Assembly (NCBI GenBank): GCA_003246205.1
Contig: QKBC01000007.1
Location: 1 to 46,391 of the forward strand
Length of the DNA stretch: 46,391 bases
Direction of reading: 5' to 3'
Origin: Flavobacterium haoranii
GTDB lineage: Bacteria; Bacteroidota; Bacteroidia; Flavobacteriales; Flavobacteriaceae
Shown in pieces: positions 33,520 through 43,700 of the stretch; the stretch's first letter is position 1, and each line of letters begins with the position of its first letter. The translations under genes and the position numbers were made by a program. The notes beneath the pieces are model-generated. The model did not search any database. It was not told the origin of the DNA and saw nothing but the letters and a program-made list of their open reading frames with translations.

Positions 33520-35151
33520 ATGGCAACAGTAATTACAATGCCTCGTTTAAGCGATACCATGACAGAAGGTACTGTGGCGACATGGCTTAAAAAAGTAGGA
33601 GATAAAGTAAAAGAAGGAGATATTTTAGCGGAGATTGAAACAGATAAAGCGACAATGGAGTTTGAATCATTTAATGCCGGAGTGCTATTGTATATCGGAA
33701 TAAATGAAGGAGAAACAGCTCCTGTAGATTCGCTTTTGGCTATCATTGGAGATGAAGGAGAAGATATCAGTGCTTTGATTAGTCAGGGTGCAGGTGCAGC
33801 TCCTAAAGCTGAAGAAATTGCGGCTCCCGAAGTGAAAGAAGAAACAAAAGCTGTGGCAGATGTTGCAATACCGGAAGGAGTAAAAGTCGTAACGATGCCT
33901 CGTTTAAGTGATACGATGACAACCGGTACGGTAGCTACTTGGTTGAAAAAGATCGGAGATGTCGTAAAAGAAGGAGATATTTTAGCGGAAATCGAGACCG
34001 ATAAAGCAACAATGGAGTTTGAGTCATTTAATGCAGGAACATTGTTGTATATTGGTGTTCAGGAAGGAGAAACAGCTCCTGTAGATGGTATTTTAGCTAT
34101 TTTAGGACCTGCCGGTACTGATGTTTCTGGTGTTGTGGCAAATTTTAAAGCAGGCAATACTTCTGAAACAACAACAAAAGAAGAACCTAAAGTAGAAAAT
34201 ACAGTTTCTGCAACTTCATCTGCTAATTCTTCTGATACTTCTAGTGTTAATAATGGGGGGCGAATTTTTGCTTCTCCGTTGGCTAAGAAGATTGCTGAGG
34301 AGAAGGGAATAGATTTAAGTCAGGTAAAAGGAACCGGTGAAAATGGAAGAATTGTTAAGAGTGATGTAGAGAACTTTACACCGTCATCTGTTGTAAGTAC
34401 ACCTGTTCAAGCGGTAGTAGAAGCGACTCAAGCAGTAGCTGCTGTTAAACCTTTTGTTCCGGCTGGTGAAGAATTCCGTGAAGAAGTGAAAAATTCTCAA
34501 ATGCGTAAAACAATTGCACGTCGTTTGGGAGAATCTAAATTTACAGCACCGCATTATTATTTAACTATTGAGTTAGATATGGATAATGCAATGACTTCAC
34601 GTTCTATGATCAATACATTGCCGGATACTAAAGTATCATTTAATGACATGGTGGTTAAGGCTTGTGCAATGGCATTGAAAAAACATCCGCAGGTAAATTC
34701 GCAATGGAGAGAAGATGCAATGGTGTTGAATCATCACGTACATGTAGGAGTTGCTGTTGCTGTTGAAGATGGTTTGGTTGTTCCAGTATTGAAATTTACA
34801 GACCAAATGAGTTTGTCACAAATCGGAGCAGCTGTAAAAGATATGGCAGGAAGAGCAAAAGCGAAAAAGATTCAGCCGGCAGAAATGGAAGGTAGTACGT
34901 TTACAATTTCTAATTTAGGAATGTTCGGAATTCAGTCTTTCACTTCTATTATCAATCAGCCTAACTCGGCTATCATGTCAGTAGGAGCTATTGTTGAAAA
35001 ACCTGTGGTTAAAAACGGACAGATTGTAGTTGGTCACACTATGACAATTACATTAGCTTGTGATCATAGAACGGTTGATGGAGCTACCGGAGCACAATTC
35101 CTTCAGACATTTAAGTCTTATATGGAAAATCCGGTTACAATGTTAGCTTAA
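33520..35151 (+). CDS. Pyruvate dehydrogenase E2 component (dihydrolipoamide acetyltransferase)
   Basis: E2 transfers the acetyl group from lipoamide to CoA and forms the core of the complex. The protein has 543 residues. Two tandem lipoyl domains carry the lysines Lys43 and Lys162, each in ETDKATMEFES. A Ser/Thr-rich linker follows, then a peripheral-subunit-binding domain (about 248-286, FASPLAKKIAEEKGID), a second linker and the catalytic domain (from about 320) with His516 and Asp520 in DHRTVDG. It starts 5 bp after pdhA and ends before a strong terminator. Common symbols are aceF or pdhC. Confidence 0.95.
   Translation: MATVITMPRLSDTMTEGTVATWLKKVGDKVKEGDILAEIETDKATMEFESFNAGVLLYIGINEGETAPVDSLLAIIGDEGEDISALISQGAGAAPKAEEIAAPEVKEETKAVADVAIPEGVKVVTMPRLSDTMTTGTVATWLKKIGDVVKEGDILAEIETDKATMEFESFNAGTLLYIGVQEGETAPVDGILAILGPAGTDVSGVVANFKAGNTSETTTKEEPKVENTVSATSSANSSDTSSVNNGGRIFASPLAKKIAEEKGIDLSQVKGTGENGRIVKSDVENFTPSSVVSTPVQAVVEATQAVAAVKPFVPAGEEFREEVKNSQMRKTIARRLGESKFTAPHYYLTIELDMDNAMTSRSMINTLPDTKVSFNDMVVKACAMALKKHPQVNSQWREDAMVLNHHVHVGVAVAVEDGLVVPVLKFTDQMSLSQIGAAVKDMAGRAKAKKIQPAEMEGSTFTISNLGMFGIQSFTSIINQPNSAIMSVGAIVEKPVVKNGQIVVGHTMTITLACDHRTVDGATGAQFLQTFKSYMENPVTMLA
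33538..34092 (+). repeat. Duplicated lipoyl-domain coding sequence within E2
   Basis: The segments starting at 33538 and 33895 (offset 357 bp, 119 codons) encode the two lipoyl domains and share long identical runs, for example around both GAAGGAGATATTTTAGCGGA sites. This reflects domain duplication and not a mobile repeat. Confidence 0.85.
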
Positions 35152-35172
35152 GAATTAACTATATAATATAAG

Positions 35173-35200
35173 AATCCCAAGACTTTCTTGGGATTTTTTT
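35173..35200 (+). terminator. Terminator after the E2 gene
   Basis: A 10-bp perfect stem (AATCCCAAGA 35173-35182, TCTTGGGATT 35186-35195) has loop CTT and a T7 run. Confidence 0.9.
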
Positions 35201-35232
35201 ATTTTTTACCTTTACCCAAAACAGGAATCTGA

Positions 35233-35913
35233 ATGAAAAATATAATTATCACGGGAACGTCTCGTGGGATAGGTTATGAATCGGCATTGTTGTTTGCTGA
35301 ATCCGGGCATCAAGTTCTGGCAATATCCAGAAAAGCACCGAAAACCTTAATGGAAAATCCTAACATTACTTGCTTGACTATTGATATCTCTAAACCGGAA
35401 GAATTAGCCGAAGTTGAGCGTTTTGTAAAGCAATCATGGAATGAAAGGGTTGATGTTTTGATCCATAACGCAGGAAGTTTAATAAATAAGCCTTTTGAGC
35501 ACCTTACGGCAAAAGATTTTCAAAATGTTTATGCTGTAAATGTTTTTGCGGTAGCAGAATTAACTAAGGTTTGTATTCCGTTTATGGCTAAAGGAAGTCA
35601 TGTAGTTACAATAAGTTCAATGGGAGGAATACAGGGAAGTATGAAGTTCTCAGGATTGGCGGCTTATAGTTCCAGTAAAGGCGCAGTGATTACACTTTCA
35701 GAGCTTTTGGCAGAGGAGTATAAAGAAAAAGGAATTGCTTTTAATGTATTAGCTTTGGGGGCGGTTAATACAGAAATGCTACAAGAAGCTTTTCCAGGTT
35801 ATGCAGCTCTGTTGTCGGCTAAAGAAATGGCAGATTATATTTTTAATTTTGCCTTAACAGGAAATAAATATTTTAACGGAAAAGTATTGCAAGTGAGTTC
35901 TACGACCCCGTGA
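35233..35913 (+). CDS. SDR-family oxidoreductase
   Basis: This is a short-chain dehydrogenase/reductase of 226 residues. The NAD(P)-binding motif TGTSRGIG is at 7-14, the structural NAG motif is in HNAGS, and the catalytic Tyr145 and Lys149 are in YSSSK with an upstream ISSMGG serine region. It is somewhat shorter than the typical 250 residues. The substrate cannot be told from sequence. A SprT-like gene follows after 22 bp, so the two are probably co-transcribed. Confidence 0.88.
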   Translation: MKNIIITGTSRGIGYESALLFAESGHQVLAISRKAPKTLMENPNITCLTIDISKPEELAEVERFVKQSWNERVDVLIHNAGSLINKPFEHLTAKDFQNVYAVNVFAVAELTKVCIPFMAKGSHVVTISSMGGIQGSMKFSGLAAYSSSKGAVITLSELLAEEYKEKGIAFNVLALGAVNTEMLQEAFPGYAALLSAKEMADYIFNFALTGNKYFNGKVLQVSSTTP

Positions 35914-35935
35914 TTTTAAAAAGAGTGATCTGAGA

Positions 35936-36541
35936 ATGGTTGAAATTTTAGTGAAATATTTGCCGGAGCATGCTGTTCATCCTTGTTTTGAACTTATAAA
36001 GATGAATTATGTGCATTTAAAAATCGTTAATGACCGGGTAACACGTCACGGTGATTATCGAAAAGATACTAATGGATACCATTTGATCACAGTAAATGCA
36101 AGTTTGAATAAATATCGTTTTCTGATTACTTTGGTCCATGAAATTGCGCATCTGGTAGCTTTTGAGAAATACGGGAGAATGATAAAGCCTCATGGAAATG
36201 AATGGAAATATACTTTTCAGCAACTGATGGTTCCGTTTATTCGTCCTGAAATTTTTCCTAATCAGTTATTACCGCTTTTAGCACGCCACTTCAGAAATCC
36301 GAAAGCCAGTAGTGATACTGATGCAACTTTAAGTTTGGCTTTAAAGCAATTTGATGAAAAGGAAACGAATGGAAAAATTTATGTGTTTGAATTGCCTTAT
36401 GGTGCTAATTTTAGGATTCATAATGGCAAAGTTTTTAAAAAAATAGCGCTACGTGTAAAACGTTATGAGTGTATAGAACTAAAAACAGGCAGAGTTTACC
36501 TTTTTCAGCCGAATGCAGAAGTAGAACAGCTTAGTTTTTAA
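35936..36541 (+). CDS. SprT-like zinc-binding protein
   Basis: The 201-residue protein has a SprT-like metalloprotease signature: His68, Glu69 and His72 in LVHEIAHLVAF, with a likely third ligand His86 in KPHGNEW. The C-terminal half (about 130-200) is beta-rich. In eukaryotes the SprT family repairs DNA-protein crosslinks, but the role of bacterial SprT-like proteins is not settled and I do not infer one here. It follows the SDR gene by 22 bp and precedes manC by 96 bp. Confidence 0.83.
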   Translation: MVEILVKYLPEHAVHPCFELIKMNYVHLKIVNDRVTRHGDYRKDTNGYHLITVNASLNKYRFLITLVHEIAHLVAFEKYGRMIKPHGNEWKYTFQQLMVPFIRPEIFPNQLLPLLARHFRNPKASSDTDATLSLALKQFDEKETNGKIYVFELPYGANFRIHNGKVFKKIALRVKRYECIELKTGRVYLFQPNAEVEQLSF

Positions 36542-36551
36542 TGCTAAAAAA

Positions 36552-36614
36552 TTGTAAAGATTAAATAGCATACTTGTAAAGTACCTCTTATTTGAAAAAA
36601 TCTTAGTATTTTTG
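36552..36614 (+). promoter_or_regulatory. Promoter region of manC with direct repeats
   Basis: A -7-like TATTTTTG is at 36607-36614, 23 bp before ATG 36638, with no TTG at the usual distance. Two identical octamers TTGTAAAG (36552-36559 and 36574-36581) lie upstream with a 22-bp period, about two helical turns. Confidence 0.35.
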
Positions 36615-36637
36615 AATCTTAGTAGATATAGATTTCA

Positions 36638-37696
36638 ATGAATAAAAATTATTATGCTATAATAATGGCCGGAGGAGTTGGTTCTCGTTTTTGGCCAGTT
36701 AGTACAACAGAGTTTCCTAAGCAATTTCATGATATGTTAGGAACAGGAGTCACTTTATTACAAAAGACATTTTCCCGATTGCGTAATATTATCCCTGTTG
36801 AAAATATTCTGGTATTGACCAATGAAAAATATAATGATTTGGTTTTAACACAATTACCGGACTTAAAACCGGAACAAGTTGTTTTGGAGCCAATAATGCG
36901 TAATACAGCACCTTGTATTTTATATGCTTCATTAAAAATTAAAAAACAAAACCCTAATGCAGTAATGATTGTTGCTCCTTCCGATCATTGGATAGAGGAT
37001 GAAGTGGCTTTTGCCCAGGATGTTGAGCAAGCATTTCAGTTTTGTGAAAAGCATGATTCTTTAGTAACATTGGGAATTAAACCAACATTCCCGAATACAG
37101 GTTTTGGGTACATTGAGTATAACAAAGAAGATAAACATCCTGTAAAAAAAGTAGTCCAGTTTAGAGAAAAACCGGATTATGACACAGCAAAGAAATTTTT
37201 AGAAAGCGGAAATTTTTTATGGAATGCCGGAATTTTTATTTGGAGTGTACAATCTATTGAAAATGCTTTTAAAAAATTTAAACCTACAATGTATCAGTTG
37301 TTTTGGAGTGGTTATGATTTTTATCAAACGATAGATGAAAGACATTTTATAGCTGATAATTATAGAACAGCAGAAAATATTTCGATAGATTATGCTGTTT
37401 TAGAACGTGCTAAAAATGTGTATGTGTTAGCCGCAAATTTTGATTGGAATGATTTAGGAACTTGGGGTTCTCTTCATGAAAAATTAGTAAAAGATTCTAA
37501 TAACAATGCTATTGTTAATGCTACTGTAGTTTTAGAGAATTCATCTAATAATATTATTCGTGCAGAAGGTAAAAAACTAGTAGTAATTGATGGTTTAGAT
37601 GATTATATCATTGTGGATAAAGATGATGTTCTATTGATCTATCCAAAATGCAAAGAGCAAGATATTAAACAAATTGTTTCAAAAATAAATGCTTAA
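36638..37696 (+). CDS. manC: Mannose-1-phosphate guanylyltransferase
   Basis: This enzyme makes GDP-mannose from mannose-1-phosphate and GTP for surface polysaccharides and glycoproteins. It has 352 residues and is the nucleotidyltransferase-only form, without the isomerase domain of longer bifunctional proteins. The N-terminal nucleotide-binding motif is MAGGVGSRFWP (10-20) followed by FPKQF. VAPSDHWI provides the metal-binding aspartate region, and FREKP and NAGIFIW are also conserved. Its stop codon overlaps the DUF389 start (TAATG), indicating translational coupling. Confidence 0.92.
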   Translation: MNKNYYAIIMAGGVGSRFWPVSTTEFPKQFHDMLGTGVTLLQKTFSRLRNIIPVENILVLTNEKYNDLVLTQLPDLKPEQVVLEPIMRNTAPCILYASLKIKKQNPNAVMIVAPSDHWIEDEVAFAQDVEQAFQFCEKHDSLVTLGIKPTFPNTGFGYIEYNKEDKHPVKKVVQFREKPDYDTAKKFLESGNFLWNAGIFIWSVQSIENAFKKFKPTMYQLFWSGYDFYQTIDERHFIADNYRTAENISIDYAVLERAKNVYVLAANFDWNDLGTWGSLHEKLVKDSNNNAIVNATVVLENSSNNIIRAEGKKLVVIDGLDDYIIVDKDDVLLIYPKCKEQDIKQIVSKINA

Positions 37697-39084
37697 TGGA
37701 AAACCAAAATCAAGAGCAAAATTCAGTTTCTTCTGTTTTAAGTAGTCTTCGAGAACTTGTTCGGGAAATTTTTGATATATCTAAGGATACCGATAGAAAG
37801 GCAACCATAGAAGATATCAAAGCCGGAATTGACATGAGGGGGCAGAATGCTTGGGTTTTGATCTTTTCCATTCTAATAGCATCAACAGGACTGAATACCA
37901 GTTCAACAGCAGTGGTAATCGGAGCCATGCTAATATCACCATTAATGGGGCCGATCTTAGGAATGGGCTTGTCTTTAGGAATTAATGATATTGAGCTATT
38001 GAGAAAGTCTCTAAAGAACTTTGGAGTGATGGTAGTGCTGAGTTTAACTACTTCATTTTTATTTTTTAGTGTTCCTCTTTTTCAAAATGAAACTCCGGAA
38101 TTAATTGCCAGAACATCACCTAATGTATTGGATATCATTATTGCGCTTTCAGGCGGTTTAGCTCTGTTAGTAGCTTTGAGTAGACGAAATAAATCAACAA
38201 ATACAATTGCCGGTGTAGCTATTGCTACAGCGTTAATGCCGCCTCTTTGTACAGCCGGATTTGGATTGGCAACCGGAAAATGGGAATTTTTCGGAGGAGC
38301 GTTGTTTTTATTTTCAATTAATACCATTTTTATAGCTACGGCAACTTATTTGGTGGTAAAATTTTTGCGTTTCCCATTAAAAGAATATGCAGATAAACAA
38401 CGAAAAAAACAAATTTCTCAGCTTCTAACAGTTATTGCTATGGCTATCTTAGTGCCAAGTATTTACTTTTTTTACAAGCTATATAAAAAATCAGATTTTG
38501 AGAAGAAAGTGGAAACTGTACTTTTAGCATTAAAAGAAGACAAAGGAATTGGCGTTTTTGATATTCAAACCAGTTATAAAGATAATGCTGTTAGTTTTGC
38601 AGTAATTGGAGAAAGTTTGGAAAATACAGAAATAAAAAAAGTACAGGATAAAATAGCGTCATTAGGATATCCGGGTGTACAAGTAAAAGTTTTACAGGAT
38701 CTGGAAAGCAAAAAAACGTTATCTCGATTGAATGAAATAGAGAATTCTTATCTGACAACACAACAATTATTGATGAAAAAAGAAGAACAATTGTTGGAAA
38801 AAGATAAGGAGATTTTTACGTTAAAAGCTCAGTTAAACAATGGTTCTACAATTTCTTTTGTGGAGGTAGCTGAAGAACTAAAAAGTTTGAACGAAAATAT
38901 TCAGGAAGTTTCATATTATAATATTCTGCACACTAATTTTAAAGCAGTAGATACAGTCCCTAATTTTATTGTGAAGTGGGATAAGGAAATTAAAAGTTCA
39001 GTAAAAGAAACAGAAACAGACAGATTCACCAAATGGCTTCAGACAAAGTTAAAGAGCAAAAAGGTAATTGTAAAGTCTGAATAA
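37696..39084 (+). CDS. DUF389 membrane protein with C-terminal coiled coil
   Basis: This is a 462-residue inner-membrane protein of the uncharacterised DUF389 family. A short cytoplasmic N-terminus leads into about five or six membrane segments (about 53-265). These include the family-typical IASTGLNTSSTAVVIGAMLISPLMGPI and GVAIATALMPPLCTAGFGLATG. The C-terminal third is soluble and includes a likely coiled coil (about 345-390, rich in Lys, Glu and Leu). The ATG overlaps the manC stop by one base. The function is not known, and the coupling to manC gives the only context. Confidence 0.85.
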   Translation: MENQNQEQNSVSSVLSSLRELVREIFDISKDTDRKATIEDIKAGIDMRGQNAWVLIFSILIASTGLNTSSTAVVIGAMLISPLMGPILGMGLSLGINDIELLRKSLKNFGVMVVLSLTTSFLFFSVPLFQNETPELIARTSPNVLDIIIALSGGLALLVALSRRNKSTNTIAGVAIATALMPPLCTAGFGLATGKWEFFGGALFLFSINTIFIATATYLVVKFLRFPLKEYADKQRKKQISQLLTVIAMAILVPSIYFFYKLYKKSDFEKKVETVLLALKEDKGIGVFDIQTSYKDNAVSFAVIGESLENTEIKKVQDKIASLGYPGVQVKVLQDLESKKTLSRLNEIENSYLTTQQLLMKKEEQLLEKDKEIFTLKAQLNNGSTISFVEVAEELKSLNENIQEVSYYNILHTNFKAVDTVPNFIVKWDKEIKSSVKETETDRFTKWLQTKLKSKKVIVKSE

Positions 39085-39094
39085 AATTTTCTTT

Positions 39095-39874
39095 TTATTT
39101 TTTCTCTTCCATATCTTCTTCTATGTACATTCTTCGAACCTTTTTAAATAATTCAGAAGAATAAACAAAGTCAGTTACGGCCTCATTATCCGTTTTAAAA
39201 ATTTCTTTATTAGTACCTTCCCATTCGAGCAGGCCATTTTTTAAGAATATGATCTTTTCGCCAATCTCCATTACGGAATTCATGTCGTGCGTGTTGATGA
39301 CAGTTGTAATATTGTATTCTTTAGTAATTTCCTGAATCAGGTTGTCAATAACAATAGCGGTTTTAGGGTCAAGACCGGAATTAGGTTCGTCACAAAATAA
39401 ATATTTTGGATTATTAACTATTGCTCGTGCAATAGCCACCCGTTTTTGCATACCACCTGAAATTTCAGAAGGCATCTTATGATGAGCATCTATCAGATTT
39501 ACCCTTTCAATAACAAAATCAACACGTTCTTTGATTTCTTTTGGTGTTTTATTGGAAAACATTTTCAGAGGAAATCCAACATTTTCTTCTACAGTCATAC
39601 TATCAAATAAGGCACTTCCTTGGAAAACCATACCGATTTCAGTTCTAAGGTTTTGCTTTTCATCTTTTGACATGTTAGAATAAATTCTGCCGTCAAAGGA
39701 AATAGTTCCTTTTTCAGGAGTGTGGATTCCTAATAATGATTTTAAAAAAACAGTTTTACCGGATCCGCTTTGGCCAATAACTAAGCTGGTTTGTCCGGCT
39801 TCAAATCGGGTTGTAATACCTTTCAATACTTTTTGAGAACCAAATGTTTTCTCTAAATCCTTTACTTCTATCAT
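39095..39874 (-). CDS. ABC transporter ATP-binding protein, MlaF-like
   Basis: This is the ATPase of an MlaE/MlaF-type lipid transporter that works at the inner membrane. It has 259 residues from ATG 39874 (MIEVKDLEKTFG). Walker A GQSGSGKT is at 34-41, the signature SGGMQKR is present, and Walker B FCDEPNSGLDP is followed by the H-loop region INTHDMNS. The start codon overlaps the stop of the permease gene as ATGA, so translation is coupled. An upstream in-frame ATG at 39934 would add 20 residues not seen in the family. No MCE-domain (MlaD) gene is adjacent. Confidence 0.88.
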   Translation of the reverse strand: MIEVKDLEKTFGSQKVLKGITTRFEAGQTSLVIGQSGSGKTVFLKSLLGIHTPEKGTISFDGRIYSNMSKDEKQNLRTEIGMVFQGSALFDSMTVEENVGFPLKMFSNKTPKEIKERVDFVIERVNLIDAHHKMPSEISGGMQKRVAIARAIVNNPKYLFCDEPNSGLDPKTAIVIDNLIQEITKEYNITTVINTHDMNSVMEIGEKIIFLKNGLLEWEGTNKEIFKTDNEAVTDFVYSSELFKKVRRMYIEEDMEEKK

Positions 39875-40620
39875 TTGCTTAACAACATTTGGGTTAAAAT
39901 ATAATTCATTAGAATAATAACTACTGATGTCCAAACGAAAGACACAGTGCTAGCCTTACCAACTTCCAAAGCGCCACCTTTCATGTAATAACCGTGAAAA
40001 GAGGGTATTGTTGCTAAAATGAAGGCAAAAACAACAGTTTTAATAAAAGCATAAGTGATGTGAAACGGAATAAAATCTTCTTGTAATCCGGTTATGAATT
40101 CGTTACTGGAAGCAAATCCACCGTAAACAGTTGCCATCCATCCACCAAGATTTCCTAAAAACATAGCAATTCCGATTACAAATGGATACAAAAGCAAAGC
40201 AATGATTTTTGGGAAAACCAAATAATTCAAGGAATTAACACCCATTACTTCCAAAGCATCGATTTGTTCAGTTACACGCATAGTTCCAATACTTGATGTA
40301 ATAAATGAACCCATTTTTCCGGCCATAATAATGGAAACAAAAGTTGGCGCAAACTCTAAAATAACCGATTGTCTTGTAGCAAAACCGATAAGATATTTAG
40401 GAATTAACGGATTGGTTAAATTTAAAGCGGTTTGAATAGCAACAACTCCGCCTACAAAAAATGAGATGAAGCAAACGATTCCAAGTGAATCAATGACTAA
40501 ATCATCTACTTCTTTTAAAATTAACTGCTTCATTACGCTCCATTTAGTATGACGACTAAATATGTCTTTGAGCATAATAAAATATCTTCCTATTTGAGAT
40601 AAAATTCGAATTACAAACAT
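39871..40620 (-). CDS. MlaE-family lipid ABC transporter permease
   Basis: This is the membrane permease of an MlaE-type lipid transporter, 249 residues, with about five membrane segments. Family features are FFVGGVVAIQTALNL near residue 57, TRQSVILEFAPTFVSIIMAGKMGSFITSSIGTMRVTEQIDALEVMGVN in the middle, and a final VWTSVVIILMNYILT helix. The characteristic EQIDALEVMG is the loop expected to meet the ATPase. It overlaps the ATPase start by 4 bp. On the minus strand a -7-like TAATTTTG is at 40677-40670. Confidence 0.88.
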   Translation of the reverse strand: MFVIRILSQIGRYFIMLKDIFSRHTKWSVMKQLILKEVDDLVIDSLGIVCFISFFVGGVVAIQTALNLTNPLIPKYLIGFATRQSVILEFAPTFVSIIMAGKMGSFITSSIGTMRVTEQIDALEVMGVNSLNYLVFPKIIALLLYPFVIGIAMFLGNLGGWMATVYGGFASSNEFITGLQEDFIPFHITYAFIKTVVFAFILATIPSFHGYYMKGGALEVGKASTVSFVWTSVVIILMNYILTQMLLSK

Positions 40621-40694
40621 ATTCTGTAAATATTGGCTAAAATAAGAAGAAGTTACGAGTAAAAAAAAACAAAATTAATACATACTAAAAAGTG

Positions 40695-40702
40695 TATATT
40701 TG
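40695..40702 (+). promoter_or_regulatory. -7-like element before the T9SS cargo gene
   Basis: TATATTTG matches TAnnTTTG and lies 23 bp before ATG 40726. No TTG occurs 17-23 bp upstream. A minus-strand -7-like element for the permease gene (40677-40670) is back-to-back with it. Confidence 0.5.
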
Positions 40703-40725
40703 TGTCTGCTTAAGAAAATTAGATT

Positions 40726-43700
40726 ATGAAAAAAAATTACTTATTATTAACTCTTTTTGTTTTTTATTTTAATGTAGCTCAAAATCCGGCGCAGATTGAT
40801 CTTAGTTTTGATTTTAGAGATAATGTACCTTTGATGCATCACAAACCCAAAAAAATAATTGAATTGCCTAATGGGAAATTCTTAGTATTATTTAATCCTA
40901 TCTATACACAGGGTGCTATTATGGGATATTCCCAATATGGAAACAATTACTATGAAGGAGCACTTATGTATAGGTTAAATTCTGATTTTACAATTGATGA
41001 AACTTTTACTAAACCGATTTGTAGTGTTGGACAGACAGGTTATCTTATAAAAGATTTTGATGTCCAATCAGATGGGAAAATCATAATTGTGGGTTATTTT
41101 ACTTCAATAAATTCTATACCTTGTTATAATATTGCAAGATTAAATGTTGACGGTTCATTAGATGATACGTATATAACATTGAATTCACAAAATTTTAATT
41201 ATCCATCTTATACAAGCATAACAGCTGTTAAGGTAATGGCAAATGATCAAATGATTATTGGAGGTAAATTTTGGTTTTCATCTGGTCTTTCTTCATCAAA
41301 TAATTTCTTAAAGCTTAATTCTAATGGAACAAGAGATTATACTTTTAAAACATATAATGGAGGGGGGTTGCCTTCAAATTCAGTTTCAACTGTTTCAGAT
41401 TATTTAGAAGTGACAAGTCTAGATGTTGACTCTTCTGGAAGAATTTTATATATAATTTCTAGAAATACAGCAGATAATTATGGAAGAATTTTTCAAAATG
41501 GAAATAAGGATACTACTTTTTTATTTGGTTCTAATCCAGTTCCTAGTCCATCAGTATCTACAATTTTAAATAGAAGGATTAAAGCACTTTATAATGGTAA
41601 AATTTTAGTATTATCGCCCAATTCTTTTAAAAGATTAAATTCCGACGGGACTATAGATGATTCATTACCAGTCATTAATAATGCAGTATCATTTGATGTA
41701 GAAAGTAATAGTGATGAAATATATGTTTGTTTGAATTCTAGTAATATAAATAAAATTTCGTCAACGGGAAATGTTTTAGCTCAAACATTATCAGATGAGT
41801 TAACTTATCCAACTAATGTATTTGTACTTGCAAGTGGTGATATTATGTCAAATATAGCGTCTCAAAATAAAAATTTTAGATTTACTAAATTTGATGGTAA
41901 TGATTTGTTAGTTATGAATGAAGAATCTTCTCTATATAAAGGAAGAGGAATTTTAAAGAATTCAAACGATGAATTATTAATATTAGGGACGTCTCAATTT
42001 AGGGGATTAATGAAGCATCATAATGGAATTAAGCTTTTAAATAGTGATGGAACAATTATATATAATCCAGTTTTAGCTCAAGGCTTTTCAAATCCTATTG
42101 CTTTGGATCCCTTTGGTGAAAATAATTATTTTTTTAAAGGGGTTATTCAGCCAGATGGGAAAATTGTATTAGTTAAGGTGGTTGACAAATATTTAGGAGC
42201 CCCAAATGGATTTAGTAATTTTTTAATAAGATTAAATCCAGATTTTACTTTGGATAATTCTTTTGATGGAGTTGTACCTTTTGTTACTTCAAAAATATTA
42301 GATATAGCTTTACAAGATAATGGAGGTATTTTATTGTGCACTTCTTATGGGATAATAAGATTAGATTCAAATGGGACATTTGATAGTTCGTTTAATTATA
42401 CTATGGGGTCAGGAACCTTTAATAACCAAGCAAATTCGGTTAAAGTTTTAGCTAACGGTAAAATATTAGTTGGGGGAAACTTTACTAGCTTAGAGAGTTC
42501 TTCAATTGTGCTGAATAAAATAGCAAGACTAAATTCAGATGGTACTTTAGATAGTTCATTCCAAACAAATAATATGCCTAATGTAAGTTATGTTTCTTCA
42601 ATTGATGTTCAATCTGATGGAAAAATTTTACTTGCGTGTTCAGGTAATAAATTATTACGACTTTTACCAGATGGTGATTTTGATACTTCTTTTGTACCAT
42701 ATCAAGAAAATCTTCCTTTTAGTTTAAGTAAAGTAAAGGTGTTGAGTGATGATGCCATGTTAGTAACATTAACAAAAGAAGCTACTGGTTCTATTCCCGC
42801 AAATTCAGTTCTAAAAAAGTTGAAGATTAACGGGATTTTAGATAGTTCTTTTGACACTGGTTCGGGATTTAATAATTTAGTATATGATATATATGAAGAT
42901 GGAGATAATGGATTAATAGTGACTGGGGCATTTACTAAATATGATGGTACATTCGTTAATGGAACAATAAGATTGATTGGAGGAAATGGATATTTAATTA
43001 CGGGTAGAAATATTTTAGACAGTGATTTAAATGGATGTTCAGTATCAGATGGCAATTATCCATATTTAAAGTTTAATGTTAATAATTCGGCATTTAATTC
43101 TGTATTTATACCTGATCAGTATGGGAATTATTCTATGGCAGTAAATGAAGGGATTTATACATTAACACCTGAATTCGAAAACTCTACTTATTTTAGTATA
43201 TTACCTAGTTTAATTACGGTGGATTTTCCAACTGATTCTAGTCCGTATGTACAAGATTTCTGTATAACTCCTATAGGAAATCACCCTGATTTAGAAGTAG
43301 TATTAATTTCATTAAATAATGCTAGACCAGGTTTTGATTCTAGGTATAAATTATTTTTTAAAAATAAAGGGAATCAAGTTCAAACAGGAACTGTGACAGT
43401 TTCTTTTAATGATAATGTTTTAGATTTAATATCTTCTAATCCCGTTCAAAGTTCTCAGGTGAGTAATGAGTTGATATATGATTTTTCGAATCTATTACCT
43501 ATGGAAACAAGGGAAATAGACTTAATTTTTAATGCAAATGCCCCAACAGAAAATCCTCCATTAAATGGAGGGGATGTTCTAAGTTTTACTGCAACTGTTT
43601 CCTCTTTATTAACTGATGATACTCCAAATGATAATATTTTTGAGTTGAATCAAACAGTGGTTAATTCTTATGATCCTAATGATAAAACTTGTTTAGAAGG

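Noticed and set aside
33538..34092. Insertion sequence or mobile repeat
   Set aside because: The repeated segments are lipoyl domains, a normal duplication in pyruvate dehydrogenase E2.
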